Source of the DNA: Poecilobothrus nobilitatus
Lineage: Eukaryota; Arthropoda; Insecta; Diptera; Dolichopodidae
Assembly: GCA_947095535.1 (NCBI GenBank)
Contig: OX352772.1
Location: 251,367,946 to 251,431,945 of the forward strand
DNA: 64,000 bases
Reading direction: 5' to 3'
In this document: positions 34,076 to 46,450 of the stretch, piece after piece
How the letters are laid out: the number at the start of each line of letters is the position of its first letter
Position numbering within the stretch: the first letter of the stretch is position 1
Made by a program: the position numbers and the translations under genes
Notes under the pieces: model-generated
What the model saw: only the letters and a program-made list of their open reading frames with translations
What the model was told of the DNA's origin: nothing
Database searches by the model: none

Positions 34076-35790
34076 TCTGAAATTTTTGTCTGTGGTGATT
34101 TTAATTTTCCAAATTTGGTATGGACACAACACATCGACATCGAAATAAATGTTCCTTCCTTCAGTTAAACATTAGGTTAACTTCTAATACATATAAATTT
34201 AATTTTGTCAAAACGAATTTTGACCTTTTAAATTTATACCTAAAAGAATTTAATTTTTTTTCACTGTTTGAAAACAAAAATTTGGATTCCATGTTAAAAA
34301 ACTTTTACAGCTTCTTATACTCAGGTTTTGAAATGTTTGTTCCAAGTTCTCTTACCAGGTATGCTAATCAAAGTCCTCCTTGGTTTACTCCTAACATAAA
34401 AATCCTAAGAAACCGGAAAAAAGAGCATGGCGTAAATATTAAAAAACTAAATTTAATCATGACTATATCGATTTTGTCAATTTGTTTAACCATTTCAAGA
34501 CAGAGGTAGGAAAAAGCTTCCAAACTTCCACTAATATCAAGCGTAGTCCAAAATTATTCTGGAAATTTAATAAAATAAAACGGAAATGCGACCAATTTCC
34601 GACACTTATGAATTACAATGATTTCACTAGTAACGATTCTCGGGTAAAAAAGGGGTTCCTCAAGCTTCTATATTGGGATCCGAGTTCTTCAAAATTTATA
34701 TCAACGATATAACCAAATTAAATTTAAGAGGCTCCTTAGAACTATACGCGGATGATGCAGTTTTAACAAACATTGTCTTTCCTTGAACATTCAAAAAACA
34801 AAAATCATAATCTTTGAAAATAAAAAAAATGAATAATACCATATATGTTTATCTTAATAATAATGCCATCGTCACAGTTTTAAATTTTAACTATCTAGGA
34901 TTAGTGCTTGATAGTAAACAAAAATGGAAAGAGCATGTTGAACATATATTTCGCAAATACATATTGATATTGTAGCATCTTCGAAATTATTTTTCTGCCG
35001 ATATGCTATATGCTATTTTTTGTTCCTTCATATTATCACATTTAACCTATTTAAATCCAATATGGAGCAGAGCACCTCAAACTACGTTATCCGAGTTAAT
35101 AATAATTCATAAAAAAGCGATTAAAATAATACACAAATATCCTAGCTTGTATCCGAGCAACCAACTGTACAATGAACAATATATGAGTTTTAATGAGATT
35201 TGCAATAAAGAATTATGTATGACTGCCTTTAAAATTGTAAATAATTTTATTAAACACAATTTTATATTAAATAGAATGTTAGATTTGCATAACTACAACA
35301 CTAGAAATAAATCAAATTTTTATTTAAGCTTATTTAAAACTAATAATCAGAAAAATAATTGCCTTTATAACTGCCTAACATTTTATAATGATTTGCCGTC
35401 AGAATTAAAAAACGTAAATAACATTTATATTTTTAAGAAAGAAATAAAGGGATTTATTTTAGATCAACATTAACATTGTAGCTTTCAAATTTGGAATATT
35501 AGTAGTAACTACTATAATTTTTTAAAGTAAGTATTATTTTCCTTTTTATTAAAATAATATTTTTATTTTGTTTTGTTTGTTTTTTTGTTTTTATATAAAT
35601 TTTAAATTTTTTTGTTTTTTAACTTTAATTTAAATTTTAATTTTATTTTTATAATATTATTAGATAGTAAGAAATGTATTATTTTTATTTTTATTAAATT
35701 TATTTCAAAACAATATTTGTAAGATCAGACAGCTTCGGCTAAGATCTGCTTGAATTAATCTTTTTTGAACTAATAAAGGAAAAAAAAAGA
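34076..35790 (+). mobile_element. LINE family D, decayed copy
   Basis: EIFVCGDFNFPNLVW near 34078 is the C-terminal strand of the endonuclease. Linker sequence (34200-34630) follows. A large deletion joins it to VPQASILGSEFFKIYINDI (34650) and LYADDAVL (34740), the catalytic box. The C-terminal part (34860-35473) has LGLVLDSKQKW and IWSRAPQTTLSELIIIHKKAIKII. A T-rich 3' end reaches about 35790. Confidence 0.75.
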
Positions 35791-37662
35791 TATCTGAGTT
35801 TTTACGTAATTACTTTTCAAGTGCTTTCTCTAACTCTAGTTGCACAGTACATACAAACTATTTTCAATATCTCAAATATCAACGTAAAATTTCTACCAAC
35901 TTCATCAATCTGGAGGAAAACTTAGTCACACAATACTTGAATAAATCTGGATATAATTCTACACCAGGGCCTGATCTGGTTCCTGATACAATTTTAAGAA
36001 ATTTTGCCAGCTCTTTGACTTTTCCACTATTGTTACTTTTTAGAACCTCTCTATCTACTGGTATTTTTTCCGATTTTTGGAAAGAAGCCTATATCAGACC
36101 CATTCATAAAAAAGGCCCTAAAAACGAAGTTATTAACGATCGACTTATTGCAAAACTGTCGAGTATCCCGAAAATTTTGGGAGAAATTATTTTCGACATT
36201 ATATATTCGGATTGGGTAAAAATTATAGTGCCTAATCAGCATGGTTTTGTAAAAAAAAGGTCAACCGTAACAAACCTAGTTCAAATAATATCTTGTTTAA
36301 TTAATAGGATTCTAGAACACAGACCTATGTTATGTACAGTGATATGAGCAAAGCTTTCGACCTGCTACCTCATAATATTATCTTATTCAAACTTAAAACT
36401 TTGGGATTTCCTACTTATCTTTTGAAATGGATAGAATCTTACTTTTCACAAAGAGATTATAAGGTTCTTTTTAGAGATGTCATTTCTCCATCATTTGTAG
36501 CAAACTCTGAGTTCCGCAAGGTAGTCATCTGGGGCGACTTCTTTTTATTATGTCAATTAATGATGTTATATCTAAAGTTCTACATAGTAATATTCTTATT
36601 TACACGGATGATATAAAAATTAAAAAAAAAATTATATGTGTCGAAGACACCGTTCTTCTTCAAATTGATTTAGATAACTTTGCTTACTGGTTTAAAGAAT
36701 TTTTTTTGAAACTGAATGTTGATAAACGTGCCGTCATACATTTTCTCGACTGTCTAATCCAATAGCCCAAGATTATTACTTAAACAATCAAATAATTGCC
36801 AAAGTAGAATCCATTAGAGATCTGGATGTTTACTTTGATTACAAGCTTAATTTTAAAGTACATTACAATTCAATTAATAACAAAGCCAATTCCATGCTTG
36901 GTTTCATCAAAAGATGGTCAAAGGAATCCAATGATCCATATGTTACTAAATCGTTATACACTAGCCTAGTTCGACGAAATTTGTAACATGCTAGCCAAGT
37001 TTGGTCCCCATATTTTAATATACACATCAACAGAATTGAATCGGTTCAAAAGTATTACTTAAGGTTCGCTCTTCATCACTTAAACTGGGATTACCCAAAT
37101 AACTTACCCTCGTATGAACATAGATTAAAATTGATCCACTTAAGCTCGCTTGAACGAAGACATGACATAGAGATGTAATTTTCTTCACGTATATCTTAAA
37201 TAAAACCACCGATTCAATGTTAATTTTGAACAGAATTTCCCTAAACAATAATAATCGAACACGTTCTCCTAAATTATTTGTAATACCCTTTCATAGAACT
37301 TTGCATGGAAAATTCGAACCTAGTAACATAATATTAACTAAAGGCAATAATTACAAAAATCAGATTATTGCGTCAAATACTAAAAAAGAACTAAAACTCT
37401 TATATCGAACGTATAAATACTTATTTACTAATACTAACTTGATCACTAACTTAAATACCTAACAATAATCTAAAATAATAATTGACTATTATAGTGATTT
37501 AATATTAAAAAGTAAAAATTTTTAAAGCGATAATGTACTTGTTCAATTTTGTAAATTAATAAATTTAGAATTTTTGTTATTTCATTTTGTATATGTATGT
37601 AAATATATATATATATTTTTTGTACCTTATTTGAAGAAATGGATAAATAAATAAATAAATAA
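35791..37662 (+). mobile_element. LINE family C, decayed copy with full 3' end
   Basis: Starts near ISEFLRNYFSSAF; then NSTPGPDLVPDTILRNF (35950), EAYIRPIHKKG, QHGFVKKRSTVTNL, DMSKAFDLLPHNII (36340, first catalytic Asp), degraded SEFRKVVIWGDF where PQGS should stand, and YTDDIKI (36600) as the active-site box. The C-terminus runs to about 37462 and the element ends in an (ATAA)n tail at 37641-37662. Frame breaks at 36347, 36616, 36765 and 36985. The part from 36667 on is the start of the 2.64-kb tandem unit. Confidence 0.8.
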
Positions 37663-40330
37663 GTTTCATTGAAGTTTTGTCTATTATTAATGGAACTTAA
37701 GTCTATTTAAAAATAGATAATTTTACAATGTATATAAAATAATATACATATAAGAAATTATATAATTAAATCTAAAACTACAAACTAATAAATAGAAATT
37801 TACAACTAATTTTTGATTAAATTTTTTTTTTATTTAACTAACTTTTACTTATAAATTTCTAAAATTTTTTACATGTTCTTTAAGTTTTCTATTGAATATT
37901 TCCATTTTCTGACTATTTCTAATATCTATTGGTAAGTATTTAGAATTTTATAAATATATTTGCATTTTTCAAAGTAGATTATTTGGTTTATATCTAATTC
38001 ATTAATTATACCCGTACGATAGGATCGGGTATAATAAAATTACTCCTCCGTTTGTAACACCTCGAAATAAGCGAGCTAGATATACCTTCAAAGGTATGGA
38101 TCGGATCAGAAAAAAATTCTAAGACTTTTGAGCCATGTCCGTCCGTCCGTCCGTCCGTCAGCACGCTAACTCAAAAACTAAGAAAGCTAGAATCTTGAAA
38201 TTTACACAAAATTTTTTGGGAGTAATTTGTAGGTTCCCTATTTTTTTTGGTTGAGTTTGGACCAAGCCTTAGGGTAGCTCTCGAACACCTAACTTTTAGA
38301 TCCCCACATTTTTTTTGCAATAGAGCTATGAAATTTTAGGCGCTGATAGATTTCACAAAAATATTAATTTTGTTTTTAATAACTTTTTTTTGTAGCCCCA
38401 CCCGTTACGGAGCTACAGCTCCCCAAAGGTTCAAAAAAGCTCTATATTTAAATTGTTATAGCACAAGTTGTGTAAGGTATATCTTCATTTTGAAAACGCC
38501 AAACGATTACTACTTTTATTAGCTTTAAAACTATATATACAATATATATATATTTGTGGCATACGGTGTCTTAATTTACCGTTATGCGAAACTAAAATTT
38601 TGCAAAATCCTTTAACCCTTCTATCTTCTAAACGGTTTAAGTTGGAAACTTGAAATTTTGACAAAAGTTAGATCTTTGAAAATAAGTATGAGTCATTTCA
38701 GAAATTTTTTTTGTATGACCCCCCGTTTAGGAGCTGTAAGGGGTCAAAAACTGAAAATTTTCTATTTTCAAACACCTGTAACTTGAACACCTGTTAGAAT
38801 TTTTTTAAAGTAATACATAAAAATTAAATCTTCAACATTATGTTCTCATTTCTGTTAACAACTTTTTTTAATAATATAGGGTTACTTTATAATTGACGAA
38901 AGTGTTACTTGATTTTTTCAAATTTTCTAACAATATTCTTCAACAAATTTTTTGCATTTTGTTTTACTCGATAATTTGTTATTGTTGAGGATATAATGCG
39001 TAGTACATAAAAATGTAAATAAATATACAACATAACGGTTGCTTGAAGAATTTTTATTTATATGATATTAATATATATACATACTTATATAATATCATGT
39101 TTATTTACATATCGCATACATCACTAGTGCATGAGTGATAAGAGTATAGATGTATATTATATAGCGCCGTATTTACATACATATATGTATTTTATTGTAC
39201 TTATAAGAAATTATTCTGTCAATGGAATATTTAAATATAATATAATATAATATTTAAAATTATATTTACTATTTTATACTAAGTAAATTTAATATACATT
39301 TACCTCTTAGTATTAAATGGTACTATAGAATATTTGAAAAAGTTTTGGATTGATAATCGTTATGTGAAAGGTTAGAATCTGCTTTCGAAGAATGTACATA
39401 TCACCATATAGTTTGAATATATGTACAACCCATAGTTCTAGAAATTATAAAATTCACCCAAATTATTTTAAAATACTAAAATATTAAAAAAATAATATTG
39501 TGAGCAGAGTGACAGGCTGTTAACATACTAACGGTTCGTACGGGTATCTAAGAGTTGACAAAGGCAACTGTATTCTTCCTCGTTGTTTTATAGAGATACT
39601 TAGCAGTAGTTCTGGGATTAAATTTGAAAAGAATTTAAGCGCCTTGTTAATTAAAATACCAATTTGGTTAATATAAAAATTTGAGCAATGGCTCGGATTA
39701 TATATTATACCTTATTCTTGAAAGAATGTGGCCATTATAGATAAGATTAGCTGCATCCTAGAAGAGAACCTTGTGGTACACCAGTTTTTATAGTATTTAT
39801 GATTTACTACATCGAAGGCTTTTGCAAGATCAATAAATACTGCACCGGCAAAATACCCTTCATCAAGTTCATCATTAATTTGTTCCAACTATTCTCTAGG
39901 AAACCATACTGATTTGGGTCGAAACCCACTGTTTTTGAAATAAACTTTTTTATTCTTATATTAATTGCTTTTTCAAATATTTTTAAAATTGAATTTAATA
40001 TGTAAATTGGTCTATACGTTCATTTTTTGAACCACTTTTATGAATCGGAGCTATATATGCTTTTTTTTAATGAATCTGGTAATGCTCCTTCCATAAAGAG
40101 TTTATTGATCAATTTTGCAATAGGTTGTTTCATGGTGTTAACTAATTGACCTAATTAACCTTTACTGTTATTTTATCTAGTCCCGGAGTAGAATTTCGTA
40201 ATAATTTAATTTTTTTAAATTTATTTTGTAATATTACAATCAAATATATATTATAGATATTTGATAATAATTATAACAATGATTTAAAGACATGCAAGGG
40301 ATGATTCCAGTAAAGTATTACTATACACTT
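37663..40330 (-). mobile_element. LINE B fragment in unit 1, split by a Helentron-like element
   Basis: On the minus strand: NELDINQIIYFEKCKYIYKIL (37920-38000) from the C-terminus and, beyond the insertion, FIDLAKAFDVVNHK joined to KTGVPQG (39770-39860), so the part between the first catalytic motif and PQGS is deleted. Text near 40040-40100 gives the IAPIHKSG-type finger region. Strongly decayed. Confidence 0.7.
38008..39582 (+). mobile_element. Non-autonomous Helentron/DINE-like element, copy 2
   Basis: Units 2 and 3 carry the empty site ATTAATTGTTTTATAG (near 59063 and 61703). Here the 1575-bp element sits between TT and TT. It starts ATACCCGTACGATAGGATCG and ends with the sub-terminal complement CGTACGGGTAT, hairpin AGTTGACAAAGGCAACT and ATTCTTCCTCG. 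Insertion between two T's, a 3' hairpin and sub-terminal inverted repeats are hallmarks of Helentrons and the DINE-1 elements of flies. No coding sequence. Confidence 0.8.
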
Positions 40331-40884
40331 AATAATTTATTTATTTATTCATTTTTTTTAAAAATTATTATAGTTTATTAGGAACTAGCTTCTGCTTAAA
40401 ACCGTTTTATCAAATCTATTGGCTTGTAACGTTGTAGGCTTCTGGCATAGTTTGGATGTAATAGGTGGTATACTAGTTGATTTGGATGGCATTGTACTCT
40501 TTCATTATATCTCTTGCTAAATATGGTTATCATTTCTTTTACTGAACGTACATGTAGATCTTTTCTTATTAAAGAGTTTCCGACATACCATGGAGCGTTA
40601 ACTATCGTGCGTAAAATCTTAGATATAACCTTTTCAGCAGTTCCACATTTGAGTTGCCAGTTGTTCCCTATAATACAATGCCATATGTCCATATGGGCAT
40701 TAAAATTGCTTTGTATACTATAATTTTGTTTTCAAGTGATAGTTGAGAAGTCCGCCCCATTAACCACTATATGCTTCTAAATTTGGTCCTTAATTGTTTA
40801 CTTTTGTTTAGTATGTGCTTTTCCTGGTGAGCTTGCGGTCTAAGTGTAAGCCAAGATATTTCACTGATTCACAGATATTTGACT
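40331..40884 (-). mobile_element. LINE E (Jockey-like) C-terminal fragment, unit 1
   Basis: A 98-codon minus-strand piece (40396-40692) with KCGTAEKVISKILRTIVNAP, WYVGNSLIRKDL and VKEMITIFSKRY, the tail typical of Jockey RTs. The A-rich 3' end lies at 40331-40355. The fragment is cut at 40875-40884 where unit 2 starts. Confidence 0.75.
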
Positions 40885-41385
40885 GATTTAGATAACTTTG
40901 CTTACTGGTTTAAAGAATTTTTTTTGAAACTGAATGTTGATAAACGTGCCGTCATGTCATTTTCTCGACTGTCTAATCCAATAGCCCAAGATTATTACTT
41001 AAACAATCAAATAATTTCCAAAGTAGAATCCATTAGAGATCTGGATGTTTACTTTGATTACAAGCTTAATTTTAAAGTACATTACAATTCAATTAATAAC
41101 AAAGCCAATTCCATGCTTGGTTTCATCAAAAGATGGTCAAAGGAATCCAATGATCCATATGTTACTAAATCGTTATACACTAGCCTAGTTCGACGAAATT
41201 TGTAACATGCTAGCCAAGTTTGGTCCCCATATTTTAATATACATATCAACAGAATTGAATCGGTTCAAAAGTATTACTTAAGGTTCGCTCTTCATCACTT
41301 AAACTGGGATTACCCAAATAACTTACCCTCGTATGAACATAGATTAAAATTGATCCACTTAAGCTCGCTTGAACGAAGACATGAC
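40885..41385 (+). pseudogene. LINE C RT fragment, unit 2, left of the Maverick
   Basis: Begins at DNFAYWFKEFFLKLNVDKRA (after the YTDD box) and reads to VRRNL at 41205, then a TAA that replaces a normal codon, then HASQVWSPYF onward. The same TAA occurs in units 1 and 3, so it is older than the triplication. Cut at the Maverick target site. Confidence 0.8.
41380..41385. repeat. Left target-site duplication CATGAC
   Basis: Matches 58225-58230; single at the empty sites 37161-37166 and 60865-60870. Confidence 0.95.
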
Positions 41386-41832
41386 AGTAGTTATACTATG
41401 AGAGTTCTGTGACACTTTTTCAATCCCGTCGGCAAAACATATTGTTTTATATGAAAATATAGTTTTTGAAAAAGCCGTCGGCAAAACATATTTTTATATG
41501 AATAAAAAAGAACAATAACAAAACAAAACAAAACAAAACAAAACAGAACAAACAAAAACTTAAAATCTTTCAATTTCTAAGAAAAAAAATTAGTTGATAA
41601 GGAACTATAGTAAACAATAACAAAACAAAACAAAACAAAACAGAACAAACAAAAACTTAAAGTCTTTCAATTTCTAAGAAAAAAAATTAGTTGATAAGGA
41701 ACTATAGTAATTAATATATTTTAAAAAACTTTTTTTTTCTGCAGGTTCTTGAACTTGTAATTATGATAAGGAAATAAGAATGACCTTGTGATATAATATG
41801 TAGAACAATTGTAGTCTTTTTCGATATCTATA
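41386..41832 (+). repeat. Left terminal inverted repeat of the Maverick
   Basis: 447 bp, nearly identical to the complement of 57879-58224. The outer 120 bp holds two copies of CCGTCGGCAAAACATA. The inner end is CTTTTTCGATATCTATA. The extra length relative to the right repeat comes from a tandem duplication at 41511-41709. Confidence 0.95.
41511..41709. repeat. 101-bp tandem duplication inside the left terminal repeat
   Basis: The block from AACAATAACAAAACAAAAC through GGAACTATAGTAA occurs twice in a row here and only once in the right repeat. The duplication therefore happened in this end alone, after or during insertion. Confidence 0.9.
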
Positions 41833-41968
41833 ATTTTTATCTTTAAATTTCTTTATAATTTTAGCTAATCGTATTAGACTCAGAATTCAATTGAATTCAG
41901 AGTGAATAAATTTCTCCATTTGTCATTTTGATTTTCTTCAAGTGAATTAAATTGAGTTAATTTTTAAA

Positions 41969-42265
41969 GTGTTCAGTAAGACGAAGAACAGCTTAGAAAT
42001 GAATAATCCAAAGTGTTTAGTTAAAAAAATAAAGTTATTAGTACCTAAAGCTAAAATATGTAAAAATAAAAGTAAAAAATACATAAGAAAATGTTCGAAA
42101 CATATTAAGAAACTGTACAATTTGTTGGAAAGTGCTAATACAATTAGTGAAAAATTTAAAATTAGCAATGCTATTGCTATTTCGAAAGGTTATAAAAGCC
42201 AAATTAAACAAATAACATTGAAAAAAAAAAAAAAATTTTTAAAAAAATCAAATGCAAAATTATAA
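41969..42265 (+). CDS. Basic 98-codon ORF, probable N-terminus of PolB
   Basis: Very Lys-rich (KKIKLLVPKAKICKNKSKKY), ending in a poly-Lys run coded by an A-tract at 42220-42235. The frame of PolB is open from 42208 and has no ATG until well inside, so the two probably formed one gene and the A-tract carries a 1-bp length change. The likely start is the ATG at 41999 (MNNPKC), since that context follows a short leader. Otherwise it may be a separate basic, DNA-binding protein. No family recognised. Confidence 0.5.
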   Translation: MFSKTKNSLEMNNPKCLVKKIKLLVPKAKICKNKSKKYIRKCSKHIKKLYNLLESANTISEKFKISNAIAISKGYKSQIKQITLKKKKKFLKKSNAKL

Positions 42266-45200
42266 ATAGCATATTTAAAAATCGGGTACAGACTTTTGTT
42301 ATAATTAATTTGTTAACAAAGGATCCATTAGACTTTTTAACTTTATGTGGAAAAACTTTTAACCGTAAAATTAAAAAGATTTTAGAGAATGAACCTTTTC
42401 TTAAAGTTAATGCTATATTTTGTGGAAATTTTGTTAAAACTTCTAAAGATAGCATAATTGAAGATTATAAATATATGAATACAAAAAATAATGTAATATC
42501 AAGAGATACAAATTTAGAAGAATGGTATCAAAATAACATAAAAGAAATAATATTAAAAGATTTAGAAGAGTTCCAAGAAAAAGATTCAGGTTGGGCCTTG
42601 AAAGAAATCATCAATTTAGTGTTAAATGTGAATTTTTATAGACCTCAATGTGGTTCAACATACATTAGTTTGCCAAAATTAATTCAAAATAAAAAGGCTT
42701 GCATAAATATCCAAAATAATGATAACTACTGTTTTGCTTGGGCTATAGTTTCAGCTATACATCCAGTTAAAAATCAATCTGCTTTAAATCCAACACGCAC
42801 AAGTAGCTACCCTCATTATTCTTCCGTCTTAAAACTAGATGGGATTAAATTTCCAGTCAGCAGAATAGATATAACAAAATTCGAAAAAATTAATAAAATA
42901 AGTGTGAATTTATATGAGCTTATTAAAATAAAAAAGAAATTTAAAATTCTACCAACAAGATTGACTCAAAATAAAGAAGAACAACATGTAAACTTATTAG
43001 TTATTCAGAATCGATATGAAAATAATAAAATCAATGATGATGATGATGATGATGATAATGATGATGATAATGATGCTGATGATGATGAACCAATTTTTTA
43101 TCATTATGTTTGGATAAAAAATATTTCCAGACTTTTAGCTAAACAAGGATCAAAACATAATGGAAAGAAATTTATTTGCGACCGATGTTTACATTTTTTC
43201 TACAATAATATTAGTTTACAAAAGCATTTTGAAAATTGTAAAAATTTAAATGGATATAAAGTAAGCTTTCCAGAAAATAAAATAGTAAGATTTAAAAACT
43301 TTAGAAAAAAAGAACGGATCCCATTTATCATTTATGCAGATTTTGAATGTATACTGAAACCTATGTCCAAAATAGTTCGAAATACAAAGCTATATCAACA
43401 ACATATAGCACATAGTGTAGGATATTATTTAAAAACTTCATATAATTATTCATTATCATGTTATAAAGCTTATCGTGGCATGGATTGTGCAAAGTGGTTC
43501 GCACATGAATTAGAACAAATTTCCCATGAAATTGAAAGTATTTTCCTTAATTCGAAGCCTATTGACAAACTAACACAAACACAAATTGAAGAATTCTTTT
43601 CCTCCAATACTTGTCATATATGTGAAGAAATATTCAATGAAGGAGACATTAAAGTAAAAGATCACTTTCATTTGACTGGTAATTATAGAGGAGCTGCACA
43701 TCAAGCATGCAACTTAAATTATAAAAATTCACATACAATTCCAATTGTGTTTCATAATTTAACAAAATATGATGCACACTTACTTATAACAGATATATGT
43801 AATAGTATTGATGGAAAAATTAAAATAATACCAAACAACACCGAAAATTATATTTCCATTATTAAATATATTAAAAACAGTAAAATTATATTAAAATTTA
43901 TTGATTCATTCCGTTTTATGGCATCATCGTTAGATAAATTATCTTCTTATTTAAAAGAAAAAAACATTCTTCATTCACAATTCTCATATTTATGTGATGA
44001 TAAATTACAGTTGTTGGAGAGGAAAGGTGTATTTCCATATGAATACATAAAAGATTGGTCAAGTTTTGATGAAACTGAGCTACCTTCAAAAGATCAATTT
44101 TACAGTTCTTTAAATAAAAGTCATATAAGTTGTGAAGACTATGAACATGCTAAAAATGTTTGGGAAAAATTTAAAATAAAAAATCTGGGTGAATATAGCG
44201 ATATTTATATGAAAGTTGATATACTTCTACTTGCCGATGTATTCGAAAATTTTAGAGAAGGTTGCATAAAGAATTATGGATTAGATGCAGCCTATTATTT
44301 CACTGTGCCAGGTTTAGCATGGGATGCTATGTTAAAATATACTAAAATAGAAATCGATTTAATTGATGATGTTGATATATTACTATTTATTGAAAAAGGT
44401 ATTAGAGGTGGACTTACTCAATGTTCTAAAAGATATGCTAAAGCTAACAATAAATATCTTCCTGATTATGATGAAAAACAAGATTCAACATATCTGATGT
44501 ACTATGACATTAATGCAATGTACTCGTGGGCTATGACTCAATATTTACCATACGCAAATCTTCAATGGGTTGAAAACGTTGAGAATTTAGATTTTAATAT
44601 TCCGGATGACTCGGAATTTGGTTATATTCTGGAAGTAGATTTAGAATATCCAATAAACATTCATGATGAACAAAAAGATTTACCAATGGCACCAGAGAAA
44701 TCTGCTCCACCAGGAACAAGAGAAACAAAAATGTTAGCAACATTATTTGATAAAAGAATTATGTTATTCACTATAAAAATTTAAAACAATATTTAAATAA
44801 AGGTTTAAAATTAACAAAAATTCATCGTGCTATAATATTTCTACAGAGTGATTGGATGAAATCATTTATTGAATTAAACGCTACTCTAAGAAAAAATGCA
44901 AATAATGAGTTTTTGAAAAATTTATTCAAATTAGTTTGTAATGCAGTGTTTGGAAAGACGATGGAGAATGTTCGTCTCCGGAGAGATATAAAACTTATTA
45001 CATCTTGGCATGGGCGTTATGGAGCTGAATCTTTGATTGCTAAACCAAATTTCCATTCACGCAAAATTTTTAATGAAAATTTATTATCAATTGAATTATT
45101 GAAAACGGAAGTAATCTTTGATAAACCAATTTATATCGGAATGGCAATACTTGATATTTCTAAAACAAAATTATATGATTTTCATTATAATTTTATGCAA

Positions 45201-45722
45201 AAAAAATATAACGATAGTTTTCAGTTATGCTATACTGATACAGATTCTCTGATATATGAAATAAAAACAGCTGATGTTTACAAAGATATTATACAAGATA
45301 TTGATCGCTTTGATACATCTGAATATCCTAAAAATAATTTATACGGTATACTTCAAGTAAATAAAAAAATTCCAGGGTTGATGAAGGATGAAAATAATGG
45401 TAAACTAATGGAAAAATTTGTTGGACTTCGTGCTAAAATGTATGCTGTTCAAATTTTAAGAGAAGACTTTACATCTGAAATAACTAAAAAAGCGAAGGGC
45501 ATTAAAAATTGTGTGTTGAAAAATGAAATCACATTTGATGACTATAAAACTTGTTTAGATAAAAATATTGAGTATGTGCATGAACAGAACACTATTAGAT
45601 CTGAAAAACATAAGCTTTTTACTTTTTCACAGAAAAAAATATCTTTAAGTCCATTTGATAACAAAAGATATTTAGTACCAGACAGCTATAACACACTACC
45701 TTGGGGTCATTTTAAAATCTAA
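42208..45722 (+). CDS. polB: Protein-primed family-B DNA polymerase (frameshifted)
   Basis: Replicates the linear element. Open from 42208 (first usable start a TTG at 42310). In order, counting from 42310: a module with DNYCFAWAIVSAIHP (about residue 138), an Asp run (242-260), zinc finger CDRC...HFENC (about 290), Exo I ADFEC (345), an endonuclease VII-like CHIC...DHFHLTGNYRGAAHQACN insert (435-470), Exo II NLTKYDAH (485), Exo III YSDIYMKVD (630) and polymerase A DINAMYSWAM (732). A 1-bp loss near 44755 shifts the frame; motif B KLVCNAVFGK (about 44930) and C YTDTDS (45232) follow in another frame to 45722. The size agrees with Maverick polymerases. Confidence 0.95.
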
Positions 45723-45765
45723 AATCTAAAAAAAAAAAAACAAAAATTGATATAATAATAAAAAA

Positions 45766-46095
45766 TTGAATTTTGTATTTAGTTTTTATTTTTCAACTTT
45801 AACTTTCCAAAGTTATTGCTACGAAATACTTCCTTATAATGATGTTTATTGCACATCTTGCATAAGAAATGTAGCAGAGACATCCAGGATTCGCGGTGAT
45901 AATAATATAGCTGATTTCTTATGCTATTCAGAATATGCAGTATTTGATACTGTAGAGGAGGTCATCGATTTTATCGAATTATATGGACCGTGGTGCATGG
46001 GGTGCAACACCACAAACTCAGATATGTGCATTGTCATTGATCAAGAATGGATCGCAAGTTTATTTTGCGATAACTTTACTGAAAGCTATCATTAA
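45766..46095 (+). CDS. Small CxxC protein, N-terminally truncated
   Basis: The frame has no ATG at its start (TTG at 45766). The useful part contains VYCTSCIRNVAE and VIDFIELYGPWCMGC, two CxxC pairs, matching the C-terminal half of the 133-aa protein at 25519-25920. The N-terminal half of that protein has been replaced or lost, so this copy may be damaged. Possible zinc-binding protein. It lies 43 bp after PolB on the same strand. Confidence 0.55.
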   Translation: MNFVFSFYFSTLTFQSYCYEILPYNDVYCTSCIRNVAETSRIRGDNNIADFLCYSEYAVFDTVEEVIDFIELYGPWCMGCNTTNSDMCIVIDQEWIASLFCDNFTESYH

Positions 46096-46220
46096 AATTT
46101 TATTAATGTATGTTCATATCTAAAAATAATAAAAAGATAAAAAAAATATATATAAATTTTGTTTTTTGTTTTGTTTTTTTTTTGCGTAGATTCCTATCTT
46201 ATTGTTTGATACAAAAAAAA

Positions 46221-46407
46221 GAAAAAATTATTAGGAAATTTTACCCTATCTAGAAATAAAATTTCCGGTAAATATGATAAAGGAAAAAATTATTAGGAAA
46301 TTTTACCCTATCTAGAAATAAAATTTCCGGTAAATATGATAAAGGAAAAAATTATTAGGAAATTTTCGTCCTATCTAGAAAATAAATTTCCGGTAAATAT
46401 GATAAAA
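46221..46407. repeat. Three 62-bp direct repeats upstream of the 187-aa gene
   Basis: The unit, starting GAAAAAATTATTAGGAAATT, occurs at 46221, 46283 and 46345 with one or two changes in the third. Each unit holds an inverted pair GGAAATTTT / AAAATTTCC around CCCTATCTAG. It ends about 90 bp before the ATG of the next gene. It may bind a regulator or initiate transcription or replication. Confidence 0.85.
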
Positions 46408-46450
46408 GAAAAAAAATGTAAGAAAAAAGGAAATTATCTGATAAAATAGG

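Larger units (their letters stand above)
36667..40884. repeat. Tandem composite repeat, unit 1
   Basis: First of three copies of a patchwork: LINE C 3' part (+), LINE B fragment (-) and LINE E fragment (-). The total is 4218 bp including the 1577 bp Helentron-like insertion with its TT, so the core is 2641 bp, against 2640 bp in unit 2. Left of it LINE C continues normally, which fixes the left boundary of the duplicated segment. The Maverick target is empty here (CATGAC once, 37161-37166). Confidence 0.9.

Noticed and set aside
37027..37248. Minus-strand 73-codon frame repeated in unit 3
   Set aside because: Antisense of the LINE C C-terminus.
40514..40723. Plus-strand 69-codon frame found in all three tandem units
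   Set aside because: Antisense of the Jockey C-terminus; its repetition is due to the tandem duplication.
42204..42455. 83-codon minus-strand frame
   Set aside because: Antisense of the PolB start.
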